The notes below the pieces were generated by a model. That model ran no database searches and was not told the DNA's origin. It saw only the letters and a list, made by a program, of their open reading frames with translations. A program made the position numbers and the translations under genes. A DNA stretch of 47,624 nt, from the NCBI GenBank assembly GCA_944391815.1, contig CALXUV010000019.1, forward strand, positions 1 through 47,624, read 5' to 3'. This document shows positions 7,986 to 16,734 of the stretch, piece after piece. Numbering within the stretch: the stretch's first letter is position 1; the number at the start of each line of letters is the position of its first letter. The DNA is from an uncultured Clostridia bacterium. GTDB taxonomy: Bacteria; Bacillota; Clostridia; Oscillospirales; CAG-272.

Positions 7986-9734
7986 TCAGTCTTCTATGAC
8001 CGATTTTGACGAGAATATAGCTTTGAATTTTTCCGGACTGAATTTATACTCCCGCTCGTAGGTAAGCAGACCGTTCTGCTCCTGCTCAACATCATAAAGT
8101 TGAGTATAACAGAATCCGAAAACAGAGGGATTGGAGAGAAATACCTTTGTCAGTCCTTCAAGTCTTGTGAAAAATTCCTCTTCTGACATTACGTCTTTTC
8201 CGTAGCCCCATGCAGAAGAATCTTTTTCTTTAACCCATTTGATTCCGCCGTATTCGCTGACAAAGAGCGGTAGATTTTTGTCAAATTTTTGTCTTTGTGG
8301 ATCCATCCGGTAAAGCTGATCCTTTATTATTCCTTCCTTAGCTTGTTCGTAGTTTGATCCTAACCTTTCCGGGTCCTGCTCGTAATCGTGAACGTCATTT
8401 GCGTCAGAGCGCAGAACAGGGAAAGAACCGCTGTTGGCTATTACAGGCCTTGTTTTGTCCGCAAGTTTGGTTACCGAGTAAACCATATCGATAAATTCGT
8501 TGCTCTGACGTCTGCCTTCAATATCCCAGGTTTCATTGAACGGACACCATCCGATAACACTCGGATGAGAAAAATCACGGTTAACCTCTTCAATCCATTC
8601 CGGAAGGAAATTATATACGTTTTCCGGTTTTGTGTGATCAAGTCCCCAGTTTCCGGTTTCCGCCCACACCATATAACCGAGTCTGTCGGCATGATAAAGG
8701 AATCTCGGTTCAAAAACCTTTTGATGAAGTCTTGCACCGTTGAATCCGCATTTCATTGAAGATTCGATATCGTAAATCAGAGCCTCATCGGAAGGAGCTG
8801 TATAAATTCCGTCTTTGTAGAATCCCTGGTCAAGAACAAATCTTCCGAATACTGTTTTTCCGTTTATGTTAAGACCTTTTTCGGTAAGAGCGACCTCTCT
8901 GAGCCCGAAATAACCCTCAAGCTCATCGCTTTCGCCGTCTTTTCTTAAAGTAAATTTAAGAGTATAGAGTTGTCCGTCACCGGGATTCCACAGGTGTTTT
9001 TCACTGAGCGGAACTGTAACCGAAGTTTCAAGTGAATTTATTGTGCACTGAGCCAAACCCACCTGTTTTCCGTTATAACAGGCAGATATGGTAAGCTCTG
9101 CCCCGAACGATTCACGTGTAACTTCATTAAGAAGTGTTACGGATGGAGAGGTTATATTAGGATACACTTTATAATTTACAATGTGATGTTTCGGTACCGC
9201 TTCAAGCCAGACCGTTTGCCAGATGCCCGTTGTTCTTGTATAGAAGCAGCCGTAAGAGTCAAGCTTATGTGATTGTTTTCCGCTGACCTGTTTTTCGTTT
9301 CTCAGATCATCCTCGGCATATATTGTTATGTAGTTGCCGTCGGGTAAAATTTTATCGGTGATGTCAAATTCGAAAGATGTATAACCTCCGAAATGTTCGC
9401 CGACAAATTTGCCGTTAAGATAAACCAAGGTGTGATAGTCACAGGCGTCAATGTGCAGTATAAGATTTTTTCCTTTCATTGTTTCCGGAATTTCAAGTGA
9501 GCGTCTGTACCATACGGCATTTATAAAATCGGTTTCACCTATTCCGGACAGTTTGCTTTCGGGGCAGAACGGAACGATAATTTCAGTGTCAAGTTTGTCA
9601 CGAAGATAAAATTTCCTGAAAATTCCGTTTTTTGCGTTATCGATTTCAAAATCCCATCTGCCGTTAAGGCAAAGCCAGTTTTCACGTTTTTTGTCGGGAC
9701 GGGGATGTTCGTTTCTCGGTATAATGTTATTCAT
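7986..9734 (-). CDS. Glycoside hydrolase family 2 enzyme (beta-galactosidase/beta-glucuronidase-like)
   Basis: 582 residues, shorter than large LacZ-type enzymes and matching the compact three-domain GH2 layout: jelly-roll sugar-binding domain (~15-180, with NGRWDFEIDNA and HIDACDYHTLVYLNGKFVGE), immunoglobulin-like domain (~185-280), TIM barrel (~285-582). The acid/base is Glu401 in GWCPFNETWD and the nucleophile Glu494 in LFVSEYGG. There is no signal peptide, so it is cytoplasmic and acts on imported oligosaccharides. The ribosome binding site is AGAGGT before ATG. It is monocistronic between two terminators. Whether it prefers galactosides, glucuronides or another beta-linkage cannot be told from sequence alone. 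Confidence 0.9.
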   Translation of the reverse strand: MNNIIPRNEHPRPDKKRENWLCLNGRWDFEIDNAKNGIFRKFYLRDKLDTEIIVPFCPESKLSGIGETDFINAVWYRRSLEIPETMKGKNLILHIDACDYHTLVYLNGKFVGEHFGGYTSFEFDITDKILPDGNYITIYAEDDLRNEKQVSGKQSHKLDSYGCFYTRTTGIWQTVWLEAVPKHHIVNYKVYPNITSPSVTLLNEVTRESFGAELTISACYNGKQVGLAQCTINSLETSVTVPLSEKHLWNPGDGQLYTLKFTLRKDGESDELEGYFGLREVALTEKGLNINGKTVFGRFVLDQGFYKDGIYTAPSDEALIYDIESSMKCGFNGARLHQKVFEPRFLYHADRLGYMVWAETGNWGLDHTKPENVYNFLPEWIEEVNRDFSHPSVIGWCPFNETWDIEGRRQSNEFIDMVYSVTKLADKTRPVIANSGSFPVLRSDANDVHDYEQDPERLGSNYEQAKEGIIKDQLYRMDPQRQKFDKNLPLFVSEYGGIKWVKEKDSSAWGYGKDVMSEEEFFTRLEGLTKVFLSNPSVFGFCYTQLYDVEQEQNGLLTYEREYKFSPEKFKAIFSSKSVIED

Positions 9735-9967
9735 ATATCTACCTCTTTTTCCGCAACTGCGGTATTATTTTTCATACGTTTTTTTGTCATTGAAAATCAG
9801 ATTTAAAGTAATACTGCAAAGTTCAGATCACACAGATAAGTGAATCTTTTGCGTCGTCTGCTCTTATCCTCTCGTTACTGAACAGAAAATTGACATTACA
9901 TAATTATTTCTTTGATATTTTTGAAAATTATAAAATTACAACTGAACGGTAAAATCTGAGTTTATAA

Positions 9968-10000
9968 AATCCCTTCAGAAATACAATTTCCGAAGGGATT
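9968..10000 (-). terminator. Intrinsic terminator of the Ca2+-ATPase gene
   Basis: AATCCCTTC (9968-9976) pairs with GAAGGGATT (9992-10000). Read on the minus strand the stem is followed by TTTTATAAA, 33 bases past the ATPase stop. Confidence 0.8.
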
Positions 10001-10032
10001 GATTAAATAGTGCTATTTTGAAAATCAAATGC

Positions 10033-12678
10033 TTATTTTACGGAAGAAGATTTCTTCTTTGCGTAGAGCCTCTGGAAGAATTTTACAATTTCAACGATCG
10101 GAATGACAGTAAATGCAAGTCCGAGAGCAGTAAAGTATTCGGCAGCATTTATGTGCTCAAAATCAAATATTGCAGGGAAGGGAGGAATATAAATGACGGC
10201 TGTTGTAAGAAGAAGGGCAAGTGCGCCTGCTCCCCAGAGCCATTTATTCTGTTTACTCATTGTGAATATTGAATTACGTCTTGAACGCATATTGAACGAC
10301 TGGAATATCTCTGCCATGGAAAGAGTGAGGAAAGCCATAGTAATTCCGTCTGCGCTTTCGGTAAATTCGAATTTACCGGCTTCCATCCAGTGACCTATCA
10401 GGTAAGCCGCAAGAGTGACTATTGCAACTATAAATCCCTGATACATAATATCGAAAGCAACTCCGCCGGCAAAAATTCCTTCTTTGGAATTACGCGGAGG
10501 CTTTTTCATTGCGTCTTTTTCATTGTCTTCCATGCCGAGTGCAAGTGCGGGGAGACTGTCGGTTATAAGGTTTATCCAGAGAATGTGGGCAGGTTTTAGA
10601 ATGATAAAGCCCATCATAGTGGCAAAGAAGATGGCAACGACTTCGCTCAGGTTAGAGGAGAGAAGGAACTGAATAGCCTTACGGATATTCGAGTAAATCT
10701 TTCTTCCTTCTTCGACAGCTGAAACAATGGTAGCAAAGTTGTCGTCTCCGAGAATCATATCTGCAACATTTTTAGTAACATCGGTACCGGTAATTCCCAT
10801 ACCCACTCCGATGTCTGCGCTCTTGATACTCGGTGCATCGTTTACGCCGTCTCCGGTCATCGCAACGATTTTTCCGAGTGACTTCCATGCTTTGACTATC
10901 CGAACTTTGTGTTCAGGCTGAACTCTTGCATAAACTGAATACTTTTCAATATTCTTTGAAAGATCCTCATCGCTCATACGATTGAGATCCGCACCTGTTA
11001 TAGCTTCTGATGCGTCAGAAATAATTCCGAGCTCGGAGGCTATCGCAACTGCCGTATCTTTATGGTCTCCGGTAATCATTACGGCACGTATACCTGCCTC
11101 GTGACACTGTTTGATTGCATCTTTTACTTCCGGACGAACAGGATCTATCATTCCCATTACACCGACAAACACAAGGTCGTGTTCAAGAGCTTCAGGAGAA
11201 TACTCTTCAGGCTCGTTTTTGTAATCTCTGTAAGCACATGCAAGCACACGCAGAGCCTTGTCTGCCATTTTTTTGTTGGTTTCGAGGACATTGTCGATAT
11301 CGGTTCCGGTAAGAGGTCTCACCCCGCTTTCCGAAAGGAAATACTTGCATTTTTTCAGTATTTCGTCCGGAGCTCCTTTTGTGAACTGCCGAAAACCGAA
11401 TTCGGTTTTGTGAACGGTAGACATCATTTTTCTCATCGAGTCAAACGGTGCCTCACCGACTCTCGGATATTTTTCTTTCAAGGTGAATTTCGGAAGGTTA
11501 TTTGCATAGGCAAACTGAACAAGAGCAGCTTCTGTGGGTTCACCTACAACATTTCCGTCATTATCAACTTCCGCGTCGGTACAGAGCGCCATACCGACCG
11601 AAATAAGATTTTTGTCTGCCGTACTGTAATCGACAACAGTCATTTTGTTTTGAGTCAGAGTACCTGTTTTATCCGAACATATAATCTGGGTACAGCCGAG
11701 GGTTTCGACTGCCGTAAGTTTTCTTATTACGGCGTTTCTTTTTGACATCTTTGTTACGCCGATAGAAAGAACTATGGTAACAACGGTGGCAAGTCCTTCC
11801 GGAATTGCGGCGACCGCAAGGGAGATAGCAAGCATAAAGGTGTCAAGCAGAACACTCGGATTGATTTCGCCTTCTTTGAGAACACCTACTGCGAAAATGA
11901 ATACACAGATACCGAGAACGAGATAGGTCAGAATTTTACTGAGCTGACCGAGTTTAACCTGAAGCGGGGTTGCTTCATCGGCAGCCTGAGAGAGAGCAGA
12001 TGCGATTTTGCCCATTTCGGTGTCCATTCCGCAGGCGCATATAACGGCAATTCCACGGCCGTATACGACTGTGCTTCCCATATACACCATATTTTTTCTG
12101 TCACCGAGCGGGACATCTTCGCTGTCGGAAAATATTTTGTCTTCCTTTGTTACAGGGACAGATTCACCTGTGAGCGCAGCTTCTTCAATCTTCATTGATG
12201 CACATTCGATAATTCTTGCGTCAGCCGGAACTGCATCGCCCGCTTCAAGAATTATTACGTCGCCTACTACAAGATCCTCGCTTTTTACGTGAGTAATCAC
12301 ACCGTTTCTGAGAACCTTACTTTGTGCGGCGGTCATTTCACTTAGCGCCGCAATCGCTTCTTCGGCTTTACTCTCCTGGATTACGCCGAGAACAGCGTTG
12401 AGTATAACGACAAACAGAATGATAAAAACTTCGGCAAAAGATTCTTTTGCTATGATTGCCGTGACCGCTGATACTGCCGCTGCGGCTATCAGTACGATAA
12501 TCATCGGATCCGCAAGCTGCTCAAGGAATTTTCTGAAAATAGACTTTTTCTTGCCTTCGACAAGTTTGTTTTTGCCGTTGGCGGCGAGCCGTGCTTCTGC
12601 CTCTTCGGAAGTGAGTCCGCTTTTTGAGGACTTTACCGAATCGAATACGGCTTCTTTTTCCATTGCGTAAAACTTCAT
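10033..12678 (-). CDS. Calcium-translocating P-type ATPase
   Basis: 881 residues from the ATG at 12678, which has AGAAAGG ten bases upstream; an in-frame TTG at 12699 lacks a site and is rejected. The P-type architecture is complete: N-terminal cation ATPase region, TGES actuator motif at ~170, IPEGL in transmembrane helix 4 at ~292, phosphorylation motif DKTGT with Asp336, KGAPD nucleotide-binding motif, MITGDHKDT, GDGVNDAP hinge, and the helix-6 motif NLITDSLPALALGMED. The helix 4 PEGL and helix 6 N..TD residues are the calcium ligands of type II pumps. It should export Ca2+ from the cytoplasm using ATP. Monocistronic with its own promoter and terminator. Confidence 0.95.
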   Translation of the reverse strand: MKFYAMEKEAVFDSVKSSKSGLTSEEAEARLAANGKNKLVEGKKKSIFRKFLEQLADPMIIVLIAAAAVSAVTAIIAKESFAEVFIILFVVILNAVLGVIQESKAEEAIAALSEMTAAQSKVLRNGVITHVKSEDLVVGDVIILEAGDAVPADARIIECASMKIEEAALTGESVPVTKEDKIFSDSEDVPLGDRKNMVYMGSTVVYGRGIAVICACGMDTEMGKIASALSQAADEATPLQVKLGQLSKILTYLVLGICVFIFAVGVLKEGEINPSVLLDTFMLAISLAVAAIPEGLATVVTIVLSIGVTKMSKRNAVIRKLTAVETLGCTQIICSDKTGTLTQNKMTVVDYSTADKNLISVGMALCTDAEVDNDGNVVGEPTEAALVQFAYANNLPKFTLKEKYPRVGEAPFDSMRKMMSTVHKTEFGFRQFTKGAPDEILKKCKYFLSESGVRPLTGTDIDNVLETNKKMADKALRVLACAYRDYKNEPEEYSPEALEHDLVFVGVMGMIDPVRPEVKDAIKQCHEAGIRAVMITGDHKDTAVAIASELGIISDASEAITGADLNRMSDEDLSKNIEKYSVYARVQPEHKVRIVKAWKSLGKIVAMTGDGVNDAPSIKSADIGVGMGITGTDVTKNVADMILGDDNFATIVSAVEEGRKIYSNIRKAIQFLLSSNLSEVVAIFFATMMGFIILKPAHILWINLITDSLPALALGMEDNEKDAMKKPPRNSKEGIFAGGVAFDIMYQGFIVAIVTLAAYLIGHWMEAGKFEFTESADGITMAFLTLSMAEIFQSFNMRSRRNSIFTMSKQNKWLWGAGALALLLTTAVIYIPPFPAIFDFEHINAAEYFTALGLAFTVIPIVEIVKFFQRLYAKKKSSSVK

Positions 12679-12742
12679 TCTCTGTGTACCTTTCTGCAAT
12701 TATTTTCAAAAAAAGTAAAATTTTAACACTGCTGTCTTATCA

Positions 12743-12771
12743 ATTTTAACATATCATTTCCGATTTGTCAA
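12743..12771 (-). promoter_or_regulatory. Sigma-A-type promoter of the Ca2+-ATPase gene
   Basis: On the minus strand, TTGACA (12766-12771), a 17-base spacer and TAAAAT (12743-12748), about 65 bases before the ATG. Confidence 0.75.
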
Positions 12772-12863
12772 CTGAATAGCAAATATTTTCTCAGTAATTC
12801 GGTTTAAGAAAGAATATATTTTATTACTGTTTAAATTACTATTATTTGGTGTGCAAAGTCATT

Positions 12864-14015
12864 TCAGATAAAAACCGGAATGAAACTTTCCGCAGCACTT
12901 TCTTCGCTTTGAGTGTAGAGATATCTGAATTTGTACTTCTGTGCCGAGGCAACTACCCTCAGGTATGCGGAGTATGGTAGCTTTTCATTCAGTTCCGGAA
13001 AAGGGAGGTTGCCTGTCGGGGTATACTGACTCATAAGTGAAAGCACAATGCCCTCTTTTCCGAAAAGCAAGTGCAGTCTCGAAACGACTTTTAGAGAATC
13101 GTAGTCGCATCCGGGCAAAACAAGGTGACGGACGATTGTTCCTCTTTTCATTATACCATTTTCGTCAAATAAAGGTTTGCCGGTTTGTTTTTGCATTACT
13201 TTCAGAGCGGCTTCACATTTTTCTTGATAGTCAGGAACGACTGAATAAAGCTCAGAAAGATGTGAAGAAAAGTATTTGTAATCGGGGAGGTAGATGTCAA
13301 TAAGTCCGCTCAGTAGTTGAAGCGTTTCCTCGCTTTCGTAACCGCTTGAATTATAAACAACCGGTACGGTAAGTCCTTTGCTTTTTGCTATCAGAAGTGC
13401 CTCGATTATTCCCGGAACAAAGTGCGTGGGTGTAACAAGATTTATATTGTGAACACCGCTTTGCTGAAGCCTTAAAAATTCGGAGGCAAGTACATCCGCA
13501 GACATTTCTCTTCCGAGTGATGTACTGCGCCGGCTAATCTGCCTGTTCTGACAGAATACACAACCAAGCGGACAGTGAGTGAAGAAAACGGTTCCCGAGC
13601 CTTTCACAGGTGTTTTAAGTCCCTGTCCCGATAGGCAAGGCTCTTCCCATTCATGCTTTTGTATATTTGAGACCCGTATTTCTGACGGGGCGCCGCACCT
13701 GCCTTTGATACCTGCATTACGGTTAACTTGGCAACAGAACGGACAAAGCCGGCAATTATCGTAAAGCGTGCTATACTTTTCCGTAGTTTCTTGGTTTTTT
13801 TGTTCTGAAATGTGCTTTTCCGCTTTATCTAATCCACCCGACCCGCAATTGGCTTCCGGTGCTTTGCTTCCGCAGTTACAAAGAGTTTCGGATACGGCAA
13901 CATTTTCAGCTTTTGAGGGGATTATGTCGGAGTCGGAAATGACGGCAGCAACATGGTTTTGGTTTTGAAAATTTACATGGCTACCGTTAATTTCAAAGCT
14001 TTTTTTATCAGTCAT
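12864..14015 (-). CDS. PflX-like radical SAM protein with atypical N-terminal extension
   Basis: 383 residues. The core (from ~81) matches the PflX group of pyruvate formate-lyase activase homologues: a cysteine-rich N-terminal box (C88, C91, C94, C95, C107), the radical SAM cluster motif C148-x3-C152-x2-C155 in HCPLGCVFCQN, then NLVTPTHFVPGIIEAL, VYNSSGYES and DIYLPDYKY. Family members usually start near the cysteine box; here ~80 extra residues precede it, polar and with C46, C48 and C57 but no recognised domain. The ATG overlaps the anti-sigma stop by eight bases, so it is translationally coupled and co-expressed with the sigma/anti-sigma pair. The substrate of PflX proteins is unknown to me. 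The Fe-S and SAM chemistry is secure; the role is not. Confidence 0.85.
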   Translation of the reverse strand: MTDKKSFEINGSHVNFQNQNHVAAVISDSDIIPSKAENVAVSETLCNCGSKAPEANCGSGGLDKAEKHISEQKNQETTEKYSTLYDNCRLCPFCCQVNRNAGIKGRCGAPSEIRVSNIQKHEWEEPCLSGQGLKTPVKGSGTVFFTHCPLGCVFCQNRQISRRSTSLGREMSADVLASEFLRLQQSGVHNINLVTPTHFVPGIIEALLIAKSKGLTVPVVYNSSGYESEETLQLLSGLIDIYLPDYKYFSSHLSELYSVVPDYQEKCEAALKVMQKQTGKPLFDENGIMKRGTIVRHLVLPGCDYDSLKVVSRLHLLFGKEGIVLSLMSQYTPTGNLPFPELNEKLPYSAYLRVVASAQKYKFRYLYTQSEESAAESFIPVFI

Positions 14016-14334
14016 TTGTCAGCCACAGAGAAATGTTCAGAGCCAGAAGTCCTACCGTTACTGCGGCGAATGCGGATCTTGTAACGATTTTGTGTCGGCG
14101 TATTTTGGCGATAAGTTTTTCAAAATCCGGAGATGAGTCCGGTATTTCACCGAAAGCCTTTTCGGTAACGCGGTTGTTTTTTATGGTTGCGAGATAATTC
14201 CGGCAGGATTTGCAGGTGACAAGATGTGCGCCGATATATTCAGATGTAACCGGACTGCATGATCCGTCAGAATAAAGCGGAAGCAAATCCTTGACTATTT
14301 CGCATTTGCCTTTAAAATAATCCTTCACTTTCAA
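14008..14334 (-). CDS. Zinc-finger anti-sigma factor (membrane-anchored)
   Basis: 108 residues. The N-terminal zinc-binding domain follows the common Clostridia pattern CEIVKDLLPLYSDGSC then HLVTCKSC (His-x3-Cys-x2-Cys). One transmembrane helix lies near the C-terminus (SAFAAVTVGLLALNISLWL). Such proteins hold a cognate ECF sigma factor inactive at the membrane until a signal releases it. The start overlaps the end of the sigma gene and the stop overlaps the start of the radical SAM gene, a tight three-gene unit. The signal is unknown. Confidence 0.88.
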   Translation of the reverse strand: MKVKDYFKGKCEIVKDLLPLYSDGSCSPVTSEYIGAHLVTCKSCRNYLATIKNNRVTEKAFGEIPDSSPDFEKLIAKIRRHKIVTRSAFAAVTVGLLALNISLWLTND

Positions 14335-14818
14335 GTTTCTCCTTAATTTGATTCTTTGCCCGGAAAAAAAGCACTTTGGCAGAATTTTCCGAAATGTTCA
14401 TGATTTCCGCCACTTTGGAGAACGGCAGTTCAGCCACACTCCTGAGCCATACTATTTCCCGGTATTTTGGTTTCAGAGAGGCGACAGCCTTTCGCACCTT
14501 GCGGCAGACCTCGTCCCTTTCGACATTTTCCATCGGATCGCAGTCGTAATCGTCGCTTACCATCTGACTGAGTACCGAGTAATCAACCGGAACCCCCTTG
14601 TTTTTTCTCAGGTAATGAAACCATATATTTTTCCCGATAGCGCAAAGCCAGGTGGTAATAGAGCAAGACGAGTTATACTTATGATAACATCTGAACGCTT
14701 CGTAGAAAGTTTCCTGAGTCAGTTCTTCCGCAAGGGAATGGTTTTTACCGCAGGTAAAATAAAGAAATCTGTAAACATCTTTATAATGAGTACGGTATAC
14801 TTCTTCAAATTCGTTCAT
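14312..14818 (-). CDS. ECF-type RNA polymerase sigma factor
   Basis: 168 residues with sigma region 2 (YRTHYKDVYRFLYFTCGKN, LAEELTQETFYEAF) and region 4 (LKPKYREIVWLRSVAELPFS followed by KVAEIMNISENSAKVLFFRA). There is no region 1 or 3, as expected for the ECF class. An AAAGGAGGAGC ribosome binding site precedes the ATG. It is the first gene of a sigma / anti-sigma / PflX-like radical SAM operon. The promoter seen upstream is sigma-A-type rather than an obvious self-recognised ECF site. Confidence 0.92.
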   Translation of the reverse strand: MNEFEEVYRTHYKDVYRFLYFTCGKNHSLAEELTQETFYEAFRCYHKYNSSCSITTWLCAIGKNIWFHYLRKNKGVPVDYSVLSQMVSDDYDCDPMENVERDEVCRKVRKAVASLKPKYREIVWLRSVAELPFSKVAEIMNISENSAKVLFFRAKNQIKEKLESEGLF

Positions 14819-14879
14819 GTGCTCCTCCTTTCCCGTATTTCAGACTGAAAACTTTTGCGCTTTACAATGACACAGGTAC

Positions 14880-14908
14880 AGTATACCACAGTACACTTAT
14901 TTTTTCAA
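14880..14908 (-). promoter_or_regulatory. Sigma-A-type promoter of the ECF sigma operon
   Basis: On the minus strand, TTGAAA (14903-14908), 17 bases, TATACT (14880-14885), about 60 bases upstream of the ATG. Confidence 0.7.
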
Positions 14909-14977
14909 GGGAAATTTTGTCAAGCGAAATTTTTGTTTAAGTAATGCAGTCGGTTAAATAAAATTGCAGAAAAGTGC

Positions 14978-15006
14978 TTGACTTTGCGACAGAAAAGAGT
15001 TATAAT
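14978..15006 (+). promoter_or_regulatory. Sigma-A-type promoter of purA
   Basis: TTGACT (14978-14983), 17 bases, TATAAT (15001-15006). It predicts a leader of ~110 bases before the purA ATG containing a small TTGCC/GGCAA hairpin (15066-15087). I see no purine-riboswitch-like structure. Confidence 0.75.
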
Positions 15007-15125
15007 ATTACGGGCACGGAATGAAACTGTCTTGATTTCCATGCTTTTTTGCTGTAAAAGACAGATTGCCAACCGGCGAAGGCAAAAAAATCCAAAAAGT
15101 GCGCCGGAGAAACGGAAATACTGAA

Positions 15126-16397
15126 ATGCTTACTGCTATCGTTGGAATTAACTGGGGAGACGAAGGAAAAGGCAGAATGGTTGACCTGCTTTCCTCCGAT
15201 TACGATGTCGTTGTACGTTACCAGGGCGGAAACAACGCCGGTCATACAGTGGTTAACGAAAGGGGAAAATTTATCCTTAATCTGCTTCCTTCCGGAATCC
15301 TTCGCCGTACGACCGTGAACGTTATGGGAAACGGCATGGTTATCGATATAGAGCACCTGACAAAGGAGGTTGCTTCTCTTACCGAAAAGGGAATAGAGAT
15401 TTCTCCGGAAAATCTGAAAATAAGCGACAAGGCAATAATATGCATGCCATATCATAAACTTCTTGACTGTCTTGAAGAAGACAGACTCGGAGACGCTAAA
15501 TTCGGCTCGACACGCAGAGGAATAGCTCCGGTATATTCCGACAAATACATGAAAAAGGGTATCCGCATGGGAGACCTGCTGATGCCTGACACTCTTGCAG
15601 AGAAAGTCAAAAACATAGTTGAGTGGAAAAATCTTACGATAAAGAACGGATACGGTCATGAGGCTATCAACGCTGATGAAATGCTCGAGTGGCTCTCAAA
15701 ATACGGAGACTGGCTGAAACCCTATATATGCGATGTAGGAAAGTATCTGCACGATGAAGCGGAAAAAGACAGCAAAATAATGTTTGAGGCACAGCTCGGA
15801 GCTCTCAGAGACATTGATTTCGGTATTTATCCGTATACTTCCTCGTCCTCTGTGATTTCGGCTTATGCCCCGATAGGAGCGGGCGTACCCGGGCTTAAAA
15901 TCGACAGCACTATAGGTATAATTAAAGCCTATTCAAGCTGTGTCGGAGAGGGACCGTTCACATGTGAAATGTTCGGCGAAGAAGGAAAAGAGTTAAGAGA
16001 AGCCGGCGGAGAATACGGAGCTGCTACCGGAAGACCCCGCAGAGTCGGAGGCTTTGACGTAGTCGCATCCCGTTACGGGGTTCGTGTTCAGGGCGCCACT
16101 GAGCTTGCGCTGACCAAACTCGATATTCTTTCCTATCTGAAAAAGATACCGGTTTGCGTTGCATACAGTGTTGACGGTGAAATAACTCACGACTTCCCGA
16201 TAGGTGACAGACTTGAAAAAGCAAAACCGGTGTACGAATATTTCGACGGTTGGATGAGCGATATATCCGGATGCAGGAAATTTGAGGATCTGCCGGAAAA
16301 TGCAAAGAAGTACATTAAATATATTGAAGAGCAGATGAAATGTAAAATTACTTATATTTCAGTCGGAGCTGAGCGTGAAGCTTATATCAAACTCTGA
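15126..16397 (+). CDS. purA: Adenylosuccinate synthetase
   Basis: 423 residues, the usual length. It converts IMP, aspartate and GTP to adenylosuccinate, the first committed step to AMP. The N-terminus has the GTP-binding loop GINWGDEGKGRMVDLL and the IMP/catalytic segment YQGGNNAGHTVVNERGKF with NLLPSGIL. The middle has GSTRRGIAPVYSDK, and the C-terminal half has GAATGRPRRVGGFD and ELALTKLDIL. I placed the start at 15126 because homologues begin a few residues before AIVGxxWGDEGKG; the upstream ribosome binding site is weak (GGAG at 15107), and a GTG at 15099 in the same frame is possible. Monocistronic, with its own promoter and terminator. Confidence 0.95.
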   Translation: MLTAIVGINWGDEGKGRMVDLLSSDYDVVVRYQGGNNAGHTVVNERGKFILNLLPSGILRRTTVNVMGNGMVIDIEHLTKEVASLTEKGIEISPENLKISDKAIICMPYHKLLDCLEEDRLGDAKFGSTRRGIAPVYSDKYMKKGIRMGDLLMPDTLAEKVKNIVEWKNLTIKNGYGHEAINADEMLEWLSKYGDWLKPYICDVGKYLHDEAEKDSKIMFEAQLGALRDIDFGIYPYTSSSSVISAYAPIGAGVPGLKIDSTIGIIKAYSSCVGEGPFTCEMFGEEGKELREAGGEYGAATGRPRRVGGFDVVASRYGVRVQGATELALTKLDILSYLKKIPVCVAYSVDGEITHDFPIGDRLEKAKPVYEYFDGWMSDISGCRKFEDLPENAKKYIKYIEEQMKCKITYISVGAEREAYIKL

Positions 16398-16591
16398 AAT
16401 ATAAACAGCTAAGATAGTCCGGTATATTCTGCGTGAAAAGTATCAATCGAATTTTTGTTTTGTATTTCATATTTACTTGCTGTTAATTTTATTAACTCAT
16501 ATGATTTCAAACATCAATTTAAATCGCCTTAAATCAACTTATTGTATTATTCATAAGTAAGAAAATCTGATTACCAATTAAAAACCAAATA

Positions 16592-16642
16592 ATAAAAAAG
16601 ACTGTTAAAAGCTGCAAATCAGCAATAAACAGTCTTTTTTTT
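16592..16642. terminator. Bidirectional intrinsic terminator between purA and pyk
   Basis: AAAAAAGACTGTT pairs with AACAGTCTTTTTT around a ~20-base loop that holds a GCTG/CAGC mini-stem. A/T runs flank both sides. It serves the convergent purA and pyruvate kinase genes; the rest of 16398-16734 is unremarkable AT-rich sequence. Confidence 0.85.
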
Positions 16643-16734
16643 GATGATTTTCGACAATATACGACTTTTACATAGTCATTATAAGGCTGTGAAGTGAGTT
16701 TGTGGTTTTAGATTCAAAACAATTGCTACCTAAG

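Noticed and set aside
11062-11745. 227-codon open frame on the plus strand
   Set aside because: It is antisense to the central region of the Ca2+-ATPase, which has complete family motifs; it has no recognisable protein pattern or ribosome binding site.
15007-15125. Purine riboswitch or other cis-acting RNA before purA
   Set aside because: Only a small TTGCC/GGCAA hairpin is visible; the conserved purine-aptamer loops are absent.
15000-15659. 219-codon open frame on the minus strand
   Set aside because: Antisense to purA, whose motifs are intact.
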